Source: CAZVUW01 sp964629825 (GTDB lineage Bacteria > Actinomycetota > Nitriliruptoria > Euzebyales > Egibacteraceae). From it: a DNA stretch of 24,995 nucleotides. The stretch spans positions 1 through 24,995 of the forward strand of contig CAZVUW010000042.1 of assembly GCA_964629825.1 (NCBI GenBank), in the 5' to 3' direction. The position numbers and the translations under genes are program-made. This document shows, piece by piece, positions 15,597 through 22,659 of the stretch. Numbering within the stretch: the first letter of the stretch is position 1; each line of letters starts with the position of its first letter. Under the pieces are notes generated by a model, which did no database searches, had not been told where the DNA came from, and was given only the letters and a program-made list of their open reading frames with translations.

Positions 15597-18068
15597 TCAG
15601 CGCCGCAGGCGACCTCCGAAGCGCTCCCCCACTGCGCGCTCGACCGCGTCGATGATCTCCCCGGCGTCTGCATCGGTGAGCTGCCGCGACAGATCCCAGA
15701 GCTCAAGCGCGTAGGCCAGGCTGCGGTTGCCCTCCCCGACCTGCGGGCCGGTGTAGACGTCGAACAGGCGCAGGCCGTGCAGACGCTCACCGGCGCCCTC
15801 GCGGATCGCCGCCTCGACCTCGGCCGCGGGCACATCGGCCCGCGCGACGACCGCGACGTCCACCCGTATGCCCGGGAAGGACGGGGGGACCAGCGCGGTG
15901 CGGTAGCGGACGCCGCCTTCCAGCAGCGGCGCCAGGCGGAGCTCGCCGGCCAGCGTCCGCTCGGGCAGCTCGAAGGCCTTGACCACGCGCGGGTGCAGCT
16001 CGCCCACGGCACCGAGGTCGATGCCGTCGATGGCGATGCGGGCGGCGCGGCCCGGGTGGAAGGGCGCCTCGCTGGTCGCGGTGACGGTGAGCTCGCCGGC
16101 ACCGAGCGCGGAGCGGACCAGCTCGATCGCACCGAGCAGGTCGTAGATGTCGGCCGGTCGCGCGGGCCGGTCGTGGCGGGTGCCCTCAAAGGCGCCGGCC
16201 GCGGCCAACCCGAGGTGCAGGGGCTCGGCCGGCAGCGCGAGCTCCACGCCGTCGGGGGTGGGGCCGGGGTCGGCCCCGGGGTCGTCCGGCGTGGGCGCCA
16301 GGAACACATTGCCGACCTCGAACAGGGCGACGTCGGGCACCTGCCGGTTGGCGTTGTGGCGCACGACGCGCAGCAGCCCCGGGAGGAGGGTGGTCCGCAT
16401 GACCGCCTCCTCCTTCGACAGGGGGTTGACCAGGGCGACGGTCTGGCGCCGGCGGTCGTCGTCGGCCAGGCCGAGGGCCTCGACGTCGGCGTCGGCGATG
16501 AACGGGAACGGCATGACCTCCGTCCACCCGCCGCCGGCGAGGGCGCGCCGCAGGACGTTGCGGGCCGCGTGCTCGGGCGAGCGCCGCCCGACCTGGCCGG
16601 TCGAGGGGACCCGCACCGGCACGCGGTCGTAGCCGTGCAGCCGCGCCAGCTCCTCGTGCAGGTCGGCCTCGATCTGCAGGTCGGGGCGATAGGCCGGCGG
16701 ACGGACGTCGAGGCCGTCCTCCGCGGGGGTCGTGCGGCAGCCGATCGAGTCCAGCAGCCGCGCCTGCTCGGCGTCGTCGAGGTCGAGGCCCAGGTGGGCG
16801 TTGGCGCGGGCCGTCCGCAGCCTGATGGTGGGCCGCTCGGTCCGCGTCGGGTGCTCATCGACCCGGGCGACCACCTCGCCGCCGGCAGTGGCGAGCAGCA
16901 GCTCCTCGCCACGGGCGGCCGCCACCGCGACCGTCTCGGGCGGGACCTGGCGCTCGAAGCGTCGGGCGCTCTCGCTCCGCAGGCCGTGGCGGCGAGCGGT
17001 GCGCAGGACCGTGCGCGCGCTGAAGCTCGCGGTCTCCAGCAGGACGTCGGTGGTGGCGTCGTTGATCTCGGTGTCCTCGCCGCCCATCACACCGGCCAGC
17101 CCGATCGGGCGCTCCGCGTCGCAGATGAGCAGGTCGTCGGGGTCGAGCTCGCGGTCAACCCCGTCCAGCGTCCGCAGGCGCTCCCCCGGGCGCGCCGTCC
17201 GCACCTCGATCGCCGGTCCCGCCAGCAGCGCCAGGTCGTAGGCGTGCGTGGGGTTGCCCGTCTCGAGCATCACGGCGTTGGTGGCGTCCACGAGGTTGGA
17301 CACGGGCCGCATGCCGGCGGCGGACAGGCGGCGCTGCAGCCACGCCGGCGACGGGCCGACCTTGACGCCGCGCACCACGCGGGCGTCGAAGCGCCGGCAG
17401 CGGTCTGGGTCGGCGATCGTCACCGGGACCGCCTGCGTCGGGTCGCCGGCGGGCGGCGGGTCTGCCGCGGCCACCTCGTCGAGGTCCGGCACGCGCAGGC
17501 GCGCACCGGTGAGCGCCGCCAGGTCGCGCGCCAGCCCGTGCAGGCTCAGCGCATAGCCGCGGTCCGGCGTCACCTCCAGCACCAGCACCGGATCGTCCAG
17601 GTCGAGCCACTCAGACACATCGGCGCCGAGCGGCGCGTCGCGGTCGAGCACCCAGATGCCGCGGTGGTCCTCGCCCACCCCGAGCTCGCGGACGCTGGCG
17701 AGCATCCCGTTGCTCTGAACGCCGAAGATCTTGCGGCGGCCGATCTCGAACGGCTGGTCCGGGGTGGGCCCGGGCAGCACGGAGCCGGGCTTGGCCCAGG
17801 CGACGCGGTCGCCGACCTCGTAGTTGGAGGCGCCGCAGACGACGTCGAGCGTCTCGGTGCCGTCGAACGCGCGGACGTGGTGCAGCTTGTCGCTGCCCTC
17901 GATCCGCTCGACGTGCTGGACCTCGGCGACGACCACGCCGCGCACGCCGGCGCTCGGACGCTCGATCTCCTCGACCTCGGTGATGCCGAGGGTGATGATC
18001 TCGGCCAGCTCCTCCGCGGACGCATCGACGTCGACGAAGTCGCGCAGCCAGGAAAGGGGAACGCGCAC
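15597..18068 (-). CDS. pheT: Phenylalanyl-tRNA synthetase beta subunit
   Basis: Forms the alpha2-beta2 synthetase with PheS. 823 aa, full-length bacterial type. Order: N-terminal MRVPLSWLRDFVDVD; an EMAP/OB-fold tRNA-binding domain around 40-150 (VVVAEVQHVERIEGSDKL, VVCGASN); the B3/B4 editing domain with NLVDATNAVMLETG; the B5 region with RTERPTIRLR; the catalytic-like core with AARNVLRRAL and NPLSKEEAVMRTTLLPGLL; and the C-terminal ferredoxin-like anticodon-binding domain (FPGIRVDVAVVARADVPA to the end). The GTG start at 18068 has AAGGAG with about 7 bases of spacing. It is separated from pheS by 20 bases. No terminator with a U-tract separates it from argC, so some read-through into the arginine operon is possible. 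Confidence 0.97.
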   Translation of the reverse strand: MRVPLSWLRDFVDVDASAEELAEIITLGITEVEEIERPSAGVRGVVVAEVQHVERIEGSDKLHHVRAFDGTETLDVVCGASNYEVGDRVAWAKPGSVLPGPTPDQPFEIGRRKIFGVQSNGMLASVRELGVGEDHRGIWVLDRDAPLGADVSEWLDLDDPVLVLEVTPDRGYALSLHGLARDLAALTGARLRVPDLDEVAAADPPPAGDPTQAVPVTIADPDRCRRFDARVVRGVKVGPSPAWLQRRLSAAGMRPVSNLVDATNAVMLETGNPTHAYDLALLAGPAIEVRTARPGERLRTLDGVDRELDPDDLLICDAERPIGLAGVMGGEDTEINDATTDVLLETASFSARTVLRTARRHGLRSESARRFERQVPPETVAVAAARGEELLLATAGGEVVARVDEHPTRTERPTIRLRTARANAHLGLDLDDAEQARLLDSIGCRTTPAEDGLDVRPPAYRPDLQIEADLHEELARLHGYDRVPVRVPSTGQVGRRSPEHAARNVLRRALAGGGWTEVMPFPFIADADVEALGLADDDRRRQTVALVNPLSKEEAVMRTTLLPGLLRVVRHNANRQVPDVALFEVGNVFLAPTPDDPGADPGPTPDGVELALPAEPLHLGLAAAGAFEGTRHDRPARPADIYDLLGAIELVRSALGAGELTVTATSEAPFHPGRAARIAIDGIDLGAVGELHPRVVKAFELPERTLAGELRLAPLLEGGVRYRTALVPPSFPGIRVDVAVVARADVPAAEVEAAIREGAGERLHGLRLFDVYTGPQVGEGNRSLAYALELWDLSRQLTDADAGEIIDAVERAVGERFGGRLRR

Positions 18069-18088
18069 CGCAGCTCCTTAGGCTCGGA

Positions 18089-19129
18089 TCAGACGCTGGC
18101 GAGGAAGCGCAGGTCGTTCTCGACCAGCAGCCGCAGATCGGGGATGCCGTGGCGGAGCATCGCCATCCGGTCCACGCCCATCCCCCAGGCGAACCCCCGG
18201 TGCCGTTCGGGGTCGACACCGGCCGCCTTGAGGACGTTCGGATGCACCATGCCGGCGCCGAGCAGCTCCATCCAGCGCCCGCCGAAGCGGACGTCCAGCT
18301 CGCACGAGGGCTCCGTGAACGGGAAGTAGTGCGGGCGGAAGCGCAGCTCGACGTCGTCGCCGAGCAGCGCCCGAGCGGCCACCACCAGGCTGCCCTTGAG
18401 ATCGGCGAACGACAGCTCGCTGTCCACCGCCAGGCCCTCGATCTGGTGGAACATCGGCAGGTGGGTCGCGTCCATCGTGTCGGCGCGGAAGACCCGCCCG
18501 GGGATCGCGACGTACAGCGGCGGCGGCGTCTCGAGCATCGCCCTGACCTGCATGGGCGAGGTCTGCGCTCGCAGCAGCAGGCCGGTGGTCTCCCCGTCCG
18601 CGAAGTCGGGCGCCGGTGCGGAGCCCGCCGCCGGCGGGTGCACGTACAGAGTGTCCTGGAGGCTCCTGGCGGCGTGATCCGGCGGCGTGTTGAGCGCGTC
18701 GAAGTGGAACCACTCGCTCTCGACCTGTGGGCCCTCGACAACGCGGTAGCCCAGCCCGACCAGGATGTCGAGCATCGCCTCCATGGTCTCCAGCACCGGG
18801 TGCAGGGCCCCGCGGGCGGGCACGCGCGGCGGGAGCGTCACGTCGATGGCCTCGGCGGCGAGCTGGACGCGGTCGCGTTCCTCCTCCAGCTCGGCCCGGC
18901 GCGCCGCCTCGGCCTCCGCCAGCGCGGCGCGGACCGCGTTGACGGCCGCTCCGACCGTGCGCCGCTCCTCGGGATCCAGCGTGCCGAGGCTGCGCTGCAC
19001 GGCGCCGAGCTCGCTGCGCTTGCCGAGGTGGGCGCTGCGAGCCGCATCCAGCTCGTCCAGCGTCCTGGCGGCGGCGATGGCCGCGAGGCCCTCCTCGCGG
19101 GCCCTCTCCAGTGCCTCCGTTGTGCTCAA
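18089..19129 (-). CDS. pheS: Phenylalanyl-tRNA synthetase alpha subunit
   Basis: Catalytic subunit of class II PheRS, cytosolic. 346 aa. The N-terminal coiled coil (about 1-95, very Ala/Glu/Arg-rich) binds tRNA-Phe. The catalytic core includes HPVLETMEAMLDIL, ALNTPPDHAARSLQDTLYV, TGLLLRAQTSPMQVR (182-196), motif 2 GRVFRADTMDATHLPMFHQI (211-230) and motif 3 GMGVDRMAML (316-325). The start is a TTG at 19129 whose last two bases overlap the stop of the histidine kinase gene (TTGA), with GGAGGG 9 bases upstream. This points to translational coupling to the kinase and probably damped initiation. No T-box or Phe-rich leader peptide is possible at this junction. Confidence 0.96.
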   Translation of the reverse strand: MSTTEALERAREEGLAAIAAARTLDELDAARSAHLGKRSELGAVQRSLGTLDPEERRTVGAAVNAVRAALAEAEAARRAELEEERDRVQLAAEAIDVTLPPRVPARGALHPVLETMEAMLDILVGLGYRVVEGPQVESEWFHFDALNTPPDHAARSLQDTLYVHPPAAGSAPAPDFADGETTGLLLRAQTSPMQVRAMLETPPPLYVAIPGRVFRADTMDATHLPMFHQIEGLAVDSELSFADLKGSLVVAARALLGDDVELRFRPHYFPFTEPSCELDVRFGGRWMELLGAGMVHPNVLKAAGVDPERHRGFAWGMGVDRMAMLRHGIPDLRLLVENDLRFLASV

Positions 19130-20238
19130 AGTGCGTTGCCCTCCGCTCGTCCGCGCTCCCGTGCGCTGCGCTCGACCGGGATGCCGGCGAGCTCGAGCCC
19201 GCCCTTGGGGAGCGTGAAGTGGAAAACGGCGCCGGCGCCCTCCGGGCTCTCCGCCCAGATCCGTCCACCGTGCGCCTCGACGATCCCGCGCGAGATGTAC
19301 AGGCCCAACCCGGTCCCGGTGCGCCGCTCGCCCGGCCGTCGGAAGAACTTGGTGAAGATGTGCTCGAGGTGGCCCTCGTCGATGCCCTTGCCCTCGTCGC
19401 TGATGCTGATCCGGATCAGCTCCTCCTGCTCGGACTGGGTGATGCGGACCGTCCCCGAGCCGTACTTCAGCCCGTTCTCGACCAGGTTGGTCAGCACCTG
19501 CTCCAGCTTGTCAGGGTCAGCGTAGGTCGGCGGGAGCCCCCCGACCTCGGCCACCACCCGGTCGCCATCCTCGTTCGAGGCGCGGATCCGCTCCACGACC
19601 TTCGCGATCACCTCGGCGAGGTCGACCATCTGGCGCCGCAGCTGCAGGCGGCCGGCGTCGATCCGGCTGACGTCGAGCAGCTCCCCGAGCAGCCGGGTGA
19701 CGCGGTCGGCGTCTTCGTTGACGGTCTCGAGCATCTGCCGCTTCTGCGCGTCGTTGAAGCGGTCCCATTTGGCCAGCAGGGTCTTGGTGAAGCCCTTGAC
19801 GCTGGTCAGCGGCGAGCGCAGCTCGTGGCTGACGGTCGAGACGAGGTCGCTGCGGGCGGCGTCCAGGCGACGACGGCGCTCCCCCCGGCGCAGGGAGAGG
19901 AACAGCCACTCGACCGCGCCGTCCTTGCCGTGGCGCGCGCCGGTCAGAACCACGGGGCGGGAGCGCCCGTCGGAGGCGGTCAGCGTGAGCTCGGCCTCGG
20001 CGATGCGGGGCAGCAGGCGCGGGTCCGCCTCGAGCGGCCGCTGCCGCTCCCACCAGCTGAGCCCGGCCCCGTCGGTCAGCGGTACGGCCACTCGGGCGGA
20101 CAGCCCGACGACCTCTGCGCTGCGGCGGCCCAGCAGGCGCTCCGCCAGCGGCGTGATGTGCCGGACGGTGCCGTCACCCGCGACGACGATCACCGCGTCG
20201 GGCAGCAGGTCTAGCGCCTCGATGCCGGGTGGTGTCAT
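19126..20238 (-). CDS. Soluble PAS-type sensor histidine kinase, no adjacent response regulator
   Basis: 370 aa. An N-terminal PAS-like fold (about 8-118: LPDAVIVVAGDGTVRHITPLAERLLG) is followed by a HisKA helix with the phospho-accepting H138 in VSTVSHELRSPLTSVKGF and an HATPase_c domain with the N box around N255 (NLVENGLKYG), G1 DEGKGID (281-287) and G2 GTGLGLYISRG (308-318). All catalytic boxes are intact. I see no hydrophobic segment long enough for a membrane helix, so it should be cytosolic. The start ATGA overlaps the methyltransferase stop and the stop overlaps the pheS TTG, so it is locked inside the infC-pheT operon. From memory, a sensor-like kinase occupies the same slot in Streptomyces. 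Its ligand and partner regulator are unknown. Confidence 0.93.
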   Translation of the reverse strand: MTPPGIEALDLLPDAVIVVAGDGTVRHITPLAERLLGRRSAEVVGLSARVAVPLTDGAGLSWWERQRPLEADPRLLPRIAEAELTLTASDGRSRPVVLTGARHGKDGAVEWLFLSLRRGERRRRLDAARSDLVSTVSHELRSPLTSVKGFTKTLLAKWDRFNDAQKRQMLETVNEDADRVTRLLGELLDVSRIDAGRLQLRRQMVDLAEVIAKVVERIRASNEDGDRVVAEVGGLPPTYADPDKLEQVLTNLVENGLKYGSGTVRITQSEQEELIRISISDEGKGIDEGHLEHIFTKFFRRPGERRTGTGLGLYISRGIVEAHGGRIWAESPEGAGAVFHFTLPKGGLELAGIPVERSARERGRAEGNAL

Positions 20239-21032
20239 CTGGGCTCCTGCCGCTGGCGCGCCGCCTCATACGTGACCACCGCCACGGTTGCGGCGAGGTT
20301 GAGCGACTCCGCGCCCCCCAGGATCGGAACGGAGACGAGCGCGTCACAGTCTGCGGCGACCTCGTCGCCGAGCCCGTGCGCCTCGTTGCCGAAGACCAGG
20401 GCGGTCGGGGCGGCGAGGTCCGCCTCGGTGTGGCGCAGCGGGGCAGCCGCATCGGTGCCGACTATGGCCAGTCCGGCCGCGCGCAGCGCGACCACGGCCT
20501 CGGACCAGTCGCGGGCCCGGGCGACGGGCAGGTGGAACAGCGAGCCCGCCGACGCGCGCACGGCCTTGCCGTTGCGCGGGTTGACGCACTCGCCGGCCAG
20601 CACCACCGCGTCGGCTCCGGCGGCGTCGGCCGTGCGGATGACCGTTCCGGCGTTGCCGGGATCGCGGACCTCGTGCAGCACGACCACCAGGGTCGCCGAG
20701 TCCAAGGCCGCCGTCAGCCCGGGGTCCTCCAGCCGGCCGACGCCGACGATCCCCTGAGGGCTGACGGTCTGGGTGATGGACGCAAGGATCGCCGGGCTGA
20801 CCGGGACGACCTCCACCCCGTGGCCGATGGCCCTGTCGACCAGCTCGGACCAGGCCGTGGCGGCACCGTCGGTGACGAACAGCCGCTCGAGCAGGTGCAG
20901 GCTCTCGCGCACCGCCTGCGGCCCCTCGACGATCAGGTCGTCGCCGAGGCGGCGCCCGTCGGCGCGCGCCAGCTTCCTGGCGGCCTTGACCGCCGGGTGG
21001 CTGGGGCTTGTCACCGTCGGGGCTGCCTGCAC
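20235..21032 (-). CDS. TrmH/SpoU-family RNA 2'-O-methyltransferase
   Basis: SAM-dependent ribose methyltransferase of the SPOUT superfamily, probably acting on 23S rRNA. 265 aa. A small N-terminal substrate-binding domain (1-100; VTSPSHPAVKAARKL, LIVEGPQAVRESL, SPQGIVGVG) precedes the knotted catalytic domain with motif 1 RDPGNAGTVIRTADAAGAD (123-141), motif 2 FGNEAHGL (214-221) and motif 3 ILGGAESLNLAATVAV (237-252). The GTG start at 21032 follows the rplT stop by 13 bases, with AGGGG and AAAGG in the gap. The stop overlaps the kinase ATG. Its place right after rplT matches the tsnR-like gene of Mycobacterium. The target nucleotide cannot be told from sequence. Confidence 0.93.
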   Translation of the reverse strand: MQAAPTVTSPSHPAVKAARKLARADGRRLGDDLIVEGPQAVRESLHLLERLFVTDGAATAWSELVDRAIGHGVEVVPVSPAILASITQTVSPQGIVGVGRLEDPGLTAALDSATLVVVLHEVRDPGNAGTVIRTADAAGADAVVLAGECVNPRNGKAVRASAGSLFHLPVARARDWSEAVVALRAAGLAIVGTDAAAPLRHTEADLAAPTALVFGNEAHGLGDEVAADCDALVSVPILGGAESLNLAATVAVVTYEAARQRQEPR

Positions 21033-21045
21033 CGCCTTTGCCCCT

Positions 21046-21405
21046 CTAGGCGGCCAGGGCGTCTCGTGCTGCGTTGACCAGCGCCCGGAAGGCCTCGGGG
21101 TCGTGCACGGCCAGGTCAGCGAGGATCTTGCGGTCGACCTCGATCTCGGCCCGCTTGAGGCCGTTGATGAAGCGGCTGTAGGACAGGCCCTCCTGCCGCG
21201 CGGCGGCGTTGATCCGGGCGATCCACAGGCGCCGGAAGTCGCCCTTGCGCTTGCGGCGGTCCCGGTACTGGTACCGCAGCGCGTGCATCACGGACTCGTT
21301 GGCGACCCGGTAGCGACGGCTGCGGGCGCCGCGGAATCCGCGAGCGCGGTCCATGACGGTCCGACGCGACTTGCGCGCGGAGACGGAACGCTTGACGCGT
21401 GCCAT
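21046..21405 (-). CDS. rplT: Ribosomal protein bL20
   Basis: Large-subunit assembly protein that binds 23S rRNA and, in several bacteria, represses its own operon. 119 aa, standard size. It starts MARVKRSVSARKSRRT and contains the diagnostic ARGFRGARSRRYRVA, YRDRRKRKGDFRRLWIARIN and GLSYSRFINGLKRAEIEVDRK. ATG 21405 has AAGGAG 9 bases upstream. It lies 72 bases after rpmI in the classic infC-rpmI-rplT order. Confidence 0.98.
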   Translation of the reverse strand: MARVKRSVSARKSRRTVMDRARGFRGARSRRYRVANESVMHALRYQYRDRRKRKGDFRRLWIARINAAARQEGLSYSRFINGLKRAEIEVDRKILADLAVHDPEAFRALVNAARDALAA

Positions 21406-21477
21406 GACGGTGTGCTCCTTGGTGGTTTCGGTGACCCGCTCGGCCGTGCCGCAGGAGCGGGGAGGTGAGGGGGGTGT

Positions 21478-21675
21478 CTAGTTGCCGTTCAGCAGCTTGC
21501 GGATCTGCTTGGCGTCACCCTCGGCGAGCTGGCCATAGCGCGACAGACGGCGCTTCCGCTCGCTGGACTTCTTCTCGAGGATGTGGTTCTTGTTCATCCG
21601 CTTGTGAAGGACCTTGCCGGTCTTGGTGACGCGGAACCGGTCCTTGGCGCCGGAGTGGGTCTTCTGCTTGGGCAT
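21478..21675 (-). CDS. rpmI: Ribosomal protein bL35
   Basis: Small basic 50S protein, 65 aa. MPKQKTHSGAKDRFRVTKTG is the standard N-terminus, followed by HILEKKSSERKRRL, and the C-terminus reads QIRKLLNGN. Separated from infC by 44 bases. The Shine-Dalgarno is weak (GAAAGA), so initiation may depend on read-through translation from infC. Confidence 0.98.
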   Translation of the reverse strand: MPKQKTHSGAKDRFRVTKTGKVLHKRMNKNHILEKKSSERKRRLSRYGQLAEGDAKQIRKLLNGN

Positions 21676-21719
21676 CAGCTGGTCTTTCGGTAGGTCTGCC
21701 GGTTGAGATCTGGTGGTGT

Positions 21720-22304
21720 TCAGCCGTCGGTGGTCTGGGGCGCGTCGGCCTGACGCTGCTCCGCCTCGATGGCCGCCTGCCGCTCCTTGGAGCCCTCCTT
21801 GTGCGGCGCGAGCACCATGACCATGTTGCGACCGTCTTGGTTGGGGGCCGACTCGACGTAGCCGAGATGCGACATGTCCTGGGCGAGCCGGTCGAGCAGT
21901 CGGCGTCCGAGCTCCGCATGGGCCATCTCGCGACCGCGGAACATGATCGTCGCCTTGACCTTGCTGCCCTCGCGCAGGAAGCGCTCGACGTGTCGCGACT
22001 TGGTCTCGTAGTCGCCCTTGCCGATCTTCGGCCGCATCTTGATCTCCTTGATCACGATGTGGCTCTGGCGCCGGCGCGCCTCCTTGGCCTTGACCGCTGC
22101 CTGGTACTTGAACTTGCCGTAGTCCATGATCCGGCAGACCGGTGGACGGGCTTGGGGTGCGACCTCGACGAGGTCCATGTCCTGCTCGCGCGCCATGCGC
22201 AGCGCCTGGGCCAGCGGGGTGATCCCGATCTGCTCGCCATCGGCGCCGATCAGACGAACTTCCGGTACACGGATGCGCTCGTTGATCCGGGGCTCTCCTT
22301 CGAT
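21720..22304 (-). CDS. infC: Translation initiation factor IF-3, probable AUC start
   Basis: IF-3 binds the 30S subunit, blocks premature 50S joining and rejects non-AUG initiation. N-domain RINERIRVPEVRLIGADGEQ (6-25) with EVAPQARPPVCRIMDYGKFKYQ, then linker and C-domain with KEIKMRPKI, DYETKSRHVERFL, GSKVKATIMFRGREMAH and DGRNMVMVLAPH. There is no ATG, GTG or TTG at the expected N-terminus. Instead an ATC at 22304 lies 7 bases after a perfect AGGAGGT and gives a 194-aa protein whose N-terminus aligns, residue for residue in length, with the mycobacterial form as I recall it. An in-frame ATG at 22442 would add 46 unlikely residues running through a strong hairpin. IF-3 genes are well known for AUU or AUC starts used in autoregulation. 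A second ATC at Ile7 of this frame, after AAGGAG, is a less likely start. Confidence 0.93.
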   Translation of the reverse strand: MEGEPRINERIRVPEVRLIGADGEQIGITPLAQALRMAREQDMDLVEVAPQARPPVCRIMDYGKFKYQAAVKAKEARRRQSHIVIKEIKMRPKIGKGDYETKSRHVERFLREGSKVKATIMFRGREMAHAELGRRLLDRLAQDMSHLGYVESAPNQDGRNMVMVLAPHKEGSKERQAAIEAEQRQADAPQTTDG

Positions 22305-22311
22305 GCTGCCT

Positions 22312-22318
22312 ACCTCCT
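22312..22318 (-). promoter_or_regulatory. Shine-Dalgarno that sets the infC start
   Basis: AGGAGGT on the minus strand, a full anti-16S match, with a 7-base spacer to ATC at 22304-22302. It is the strongest ribosome binding site in the window and is aimed at a non-AUG codon, as expected for infC. Confidence 0.85.
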
Positions 22319-22360
22319 GAGGTGCGGCTGGGACGTCCTGCACGGGCGCGAACCGGGCAC

Positions 22361-22390
22361 GAAGAAGGCCGCTGCTGGGCAGCAGCGGCC
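22361..22390 (-). terminator. Attenuator-like hairpin before infC
   Basis: In the infC direction GGCCGCTGCT, loop GCCC and AGCAGCGGCC form a perfect 10-base-pair stem followed by TTCTTC, a short U-rich run for this genome. It ends about 60 bases before the infC start, after the promoter region and before the Shine-Dalgarno, which is where a transcriptional attenuator would sit. Confidence 0.5.
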
Positions 22391-22659
22391 GACGAGCAGT
22401 GACCACCTCGAACCTGCGCGAACGGCTAGTCGCACGCGGCAACCGGGACAGCTCGCTGTCCCGGGCGGTGATCGGTGAACCCGCTGCGGGTTGGTCCCGA
22501 CGGGTGGGAAGCCGGCCGCTTCCGCTTCGTGACGCCGGTCAGCGCCGGCTCCGCCTTGCCTTGAGGCGGAGGGACGTTGACCTGCGCGACCTCTCGTCGC
22601 GCTGCGCGGAAGTCTACCCGCCGCTCCCCCGTGGCGCGAGCGGCCCTTCGCGCCGCGGT

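Larger units (their letters stand above)
22305..22659 (-). ncRNA. Hairpin-rich infC leader region
   Basis: The 355 bases between the DUF1844 stop and the infC start hold no credible gene. They contain perfect inverted repeats at 22633-22639/22648-22654, 22584-22590/22596-22602, 22549-22556/22564-22571, 22507-22512/22518-22523, 22478-22483/22487-22492, 22443-22452/22455-22464 and 22367-22376/22381-22390. I read this as a structured 5' leader of the infC-rpmI-rplT operon, possibly autoregulatory, as L20 and IF-3 leaders are in other phyla. The promoter is not clear; TAGACT near 22611-22616 is only a weak -10 candidate. Confidence 0.5.

Noticed and set aside
15589..15604. Hairpin GGCGC-N6-GCGCC at the pheT stop as a terminator
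   Set aside because: Only 5 bp, overlapping coding sequence, with no U-tract; not distinguishable from chance in this base composition.
13284..18329. A 1681-codon open frame on the plus strand, antisense to argJ, argC and pheT
   Set aside because: It is a by-product of extreme GC at third codon positions: the opposite strand holds well-recognised genes with all catalytic motifs, and the antisense translation is Arg/Ala/Gly/His-rich with no family resemblance.
19100..19160. T-box or Phe attenuator before pheS
   Set aside because: The pheS start overlaps the kinase stop, so there is no untranslated leader to hold such an element.
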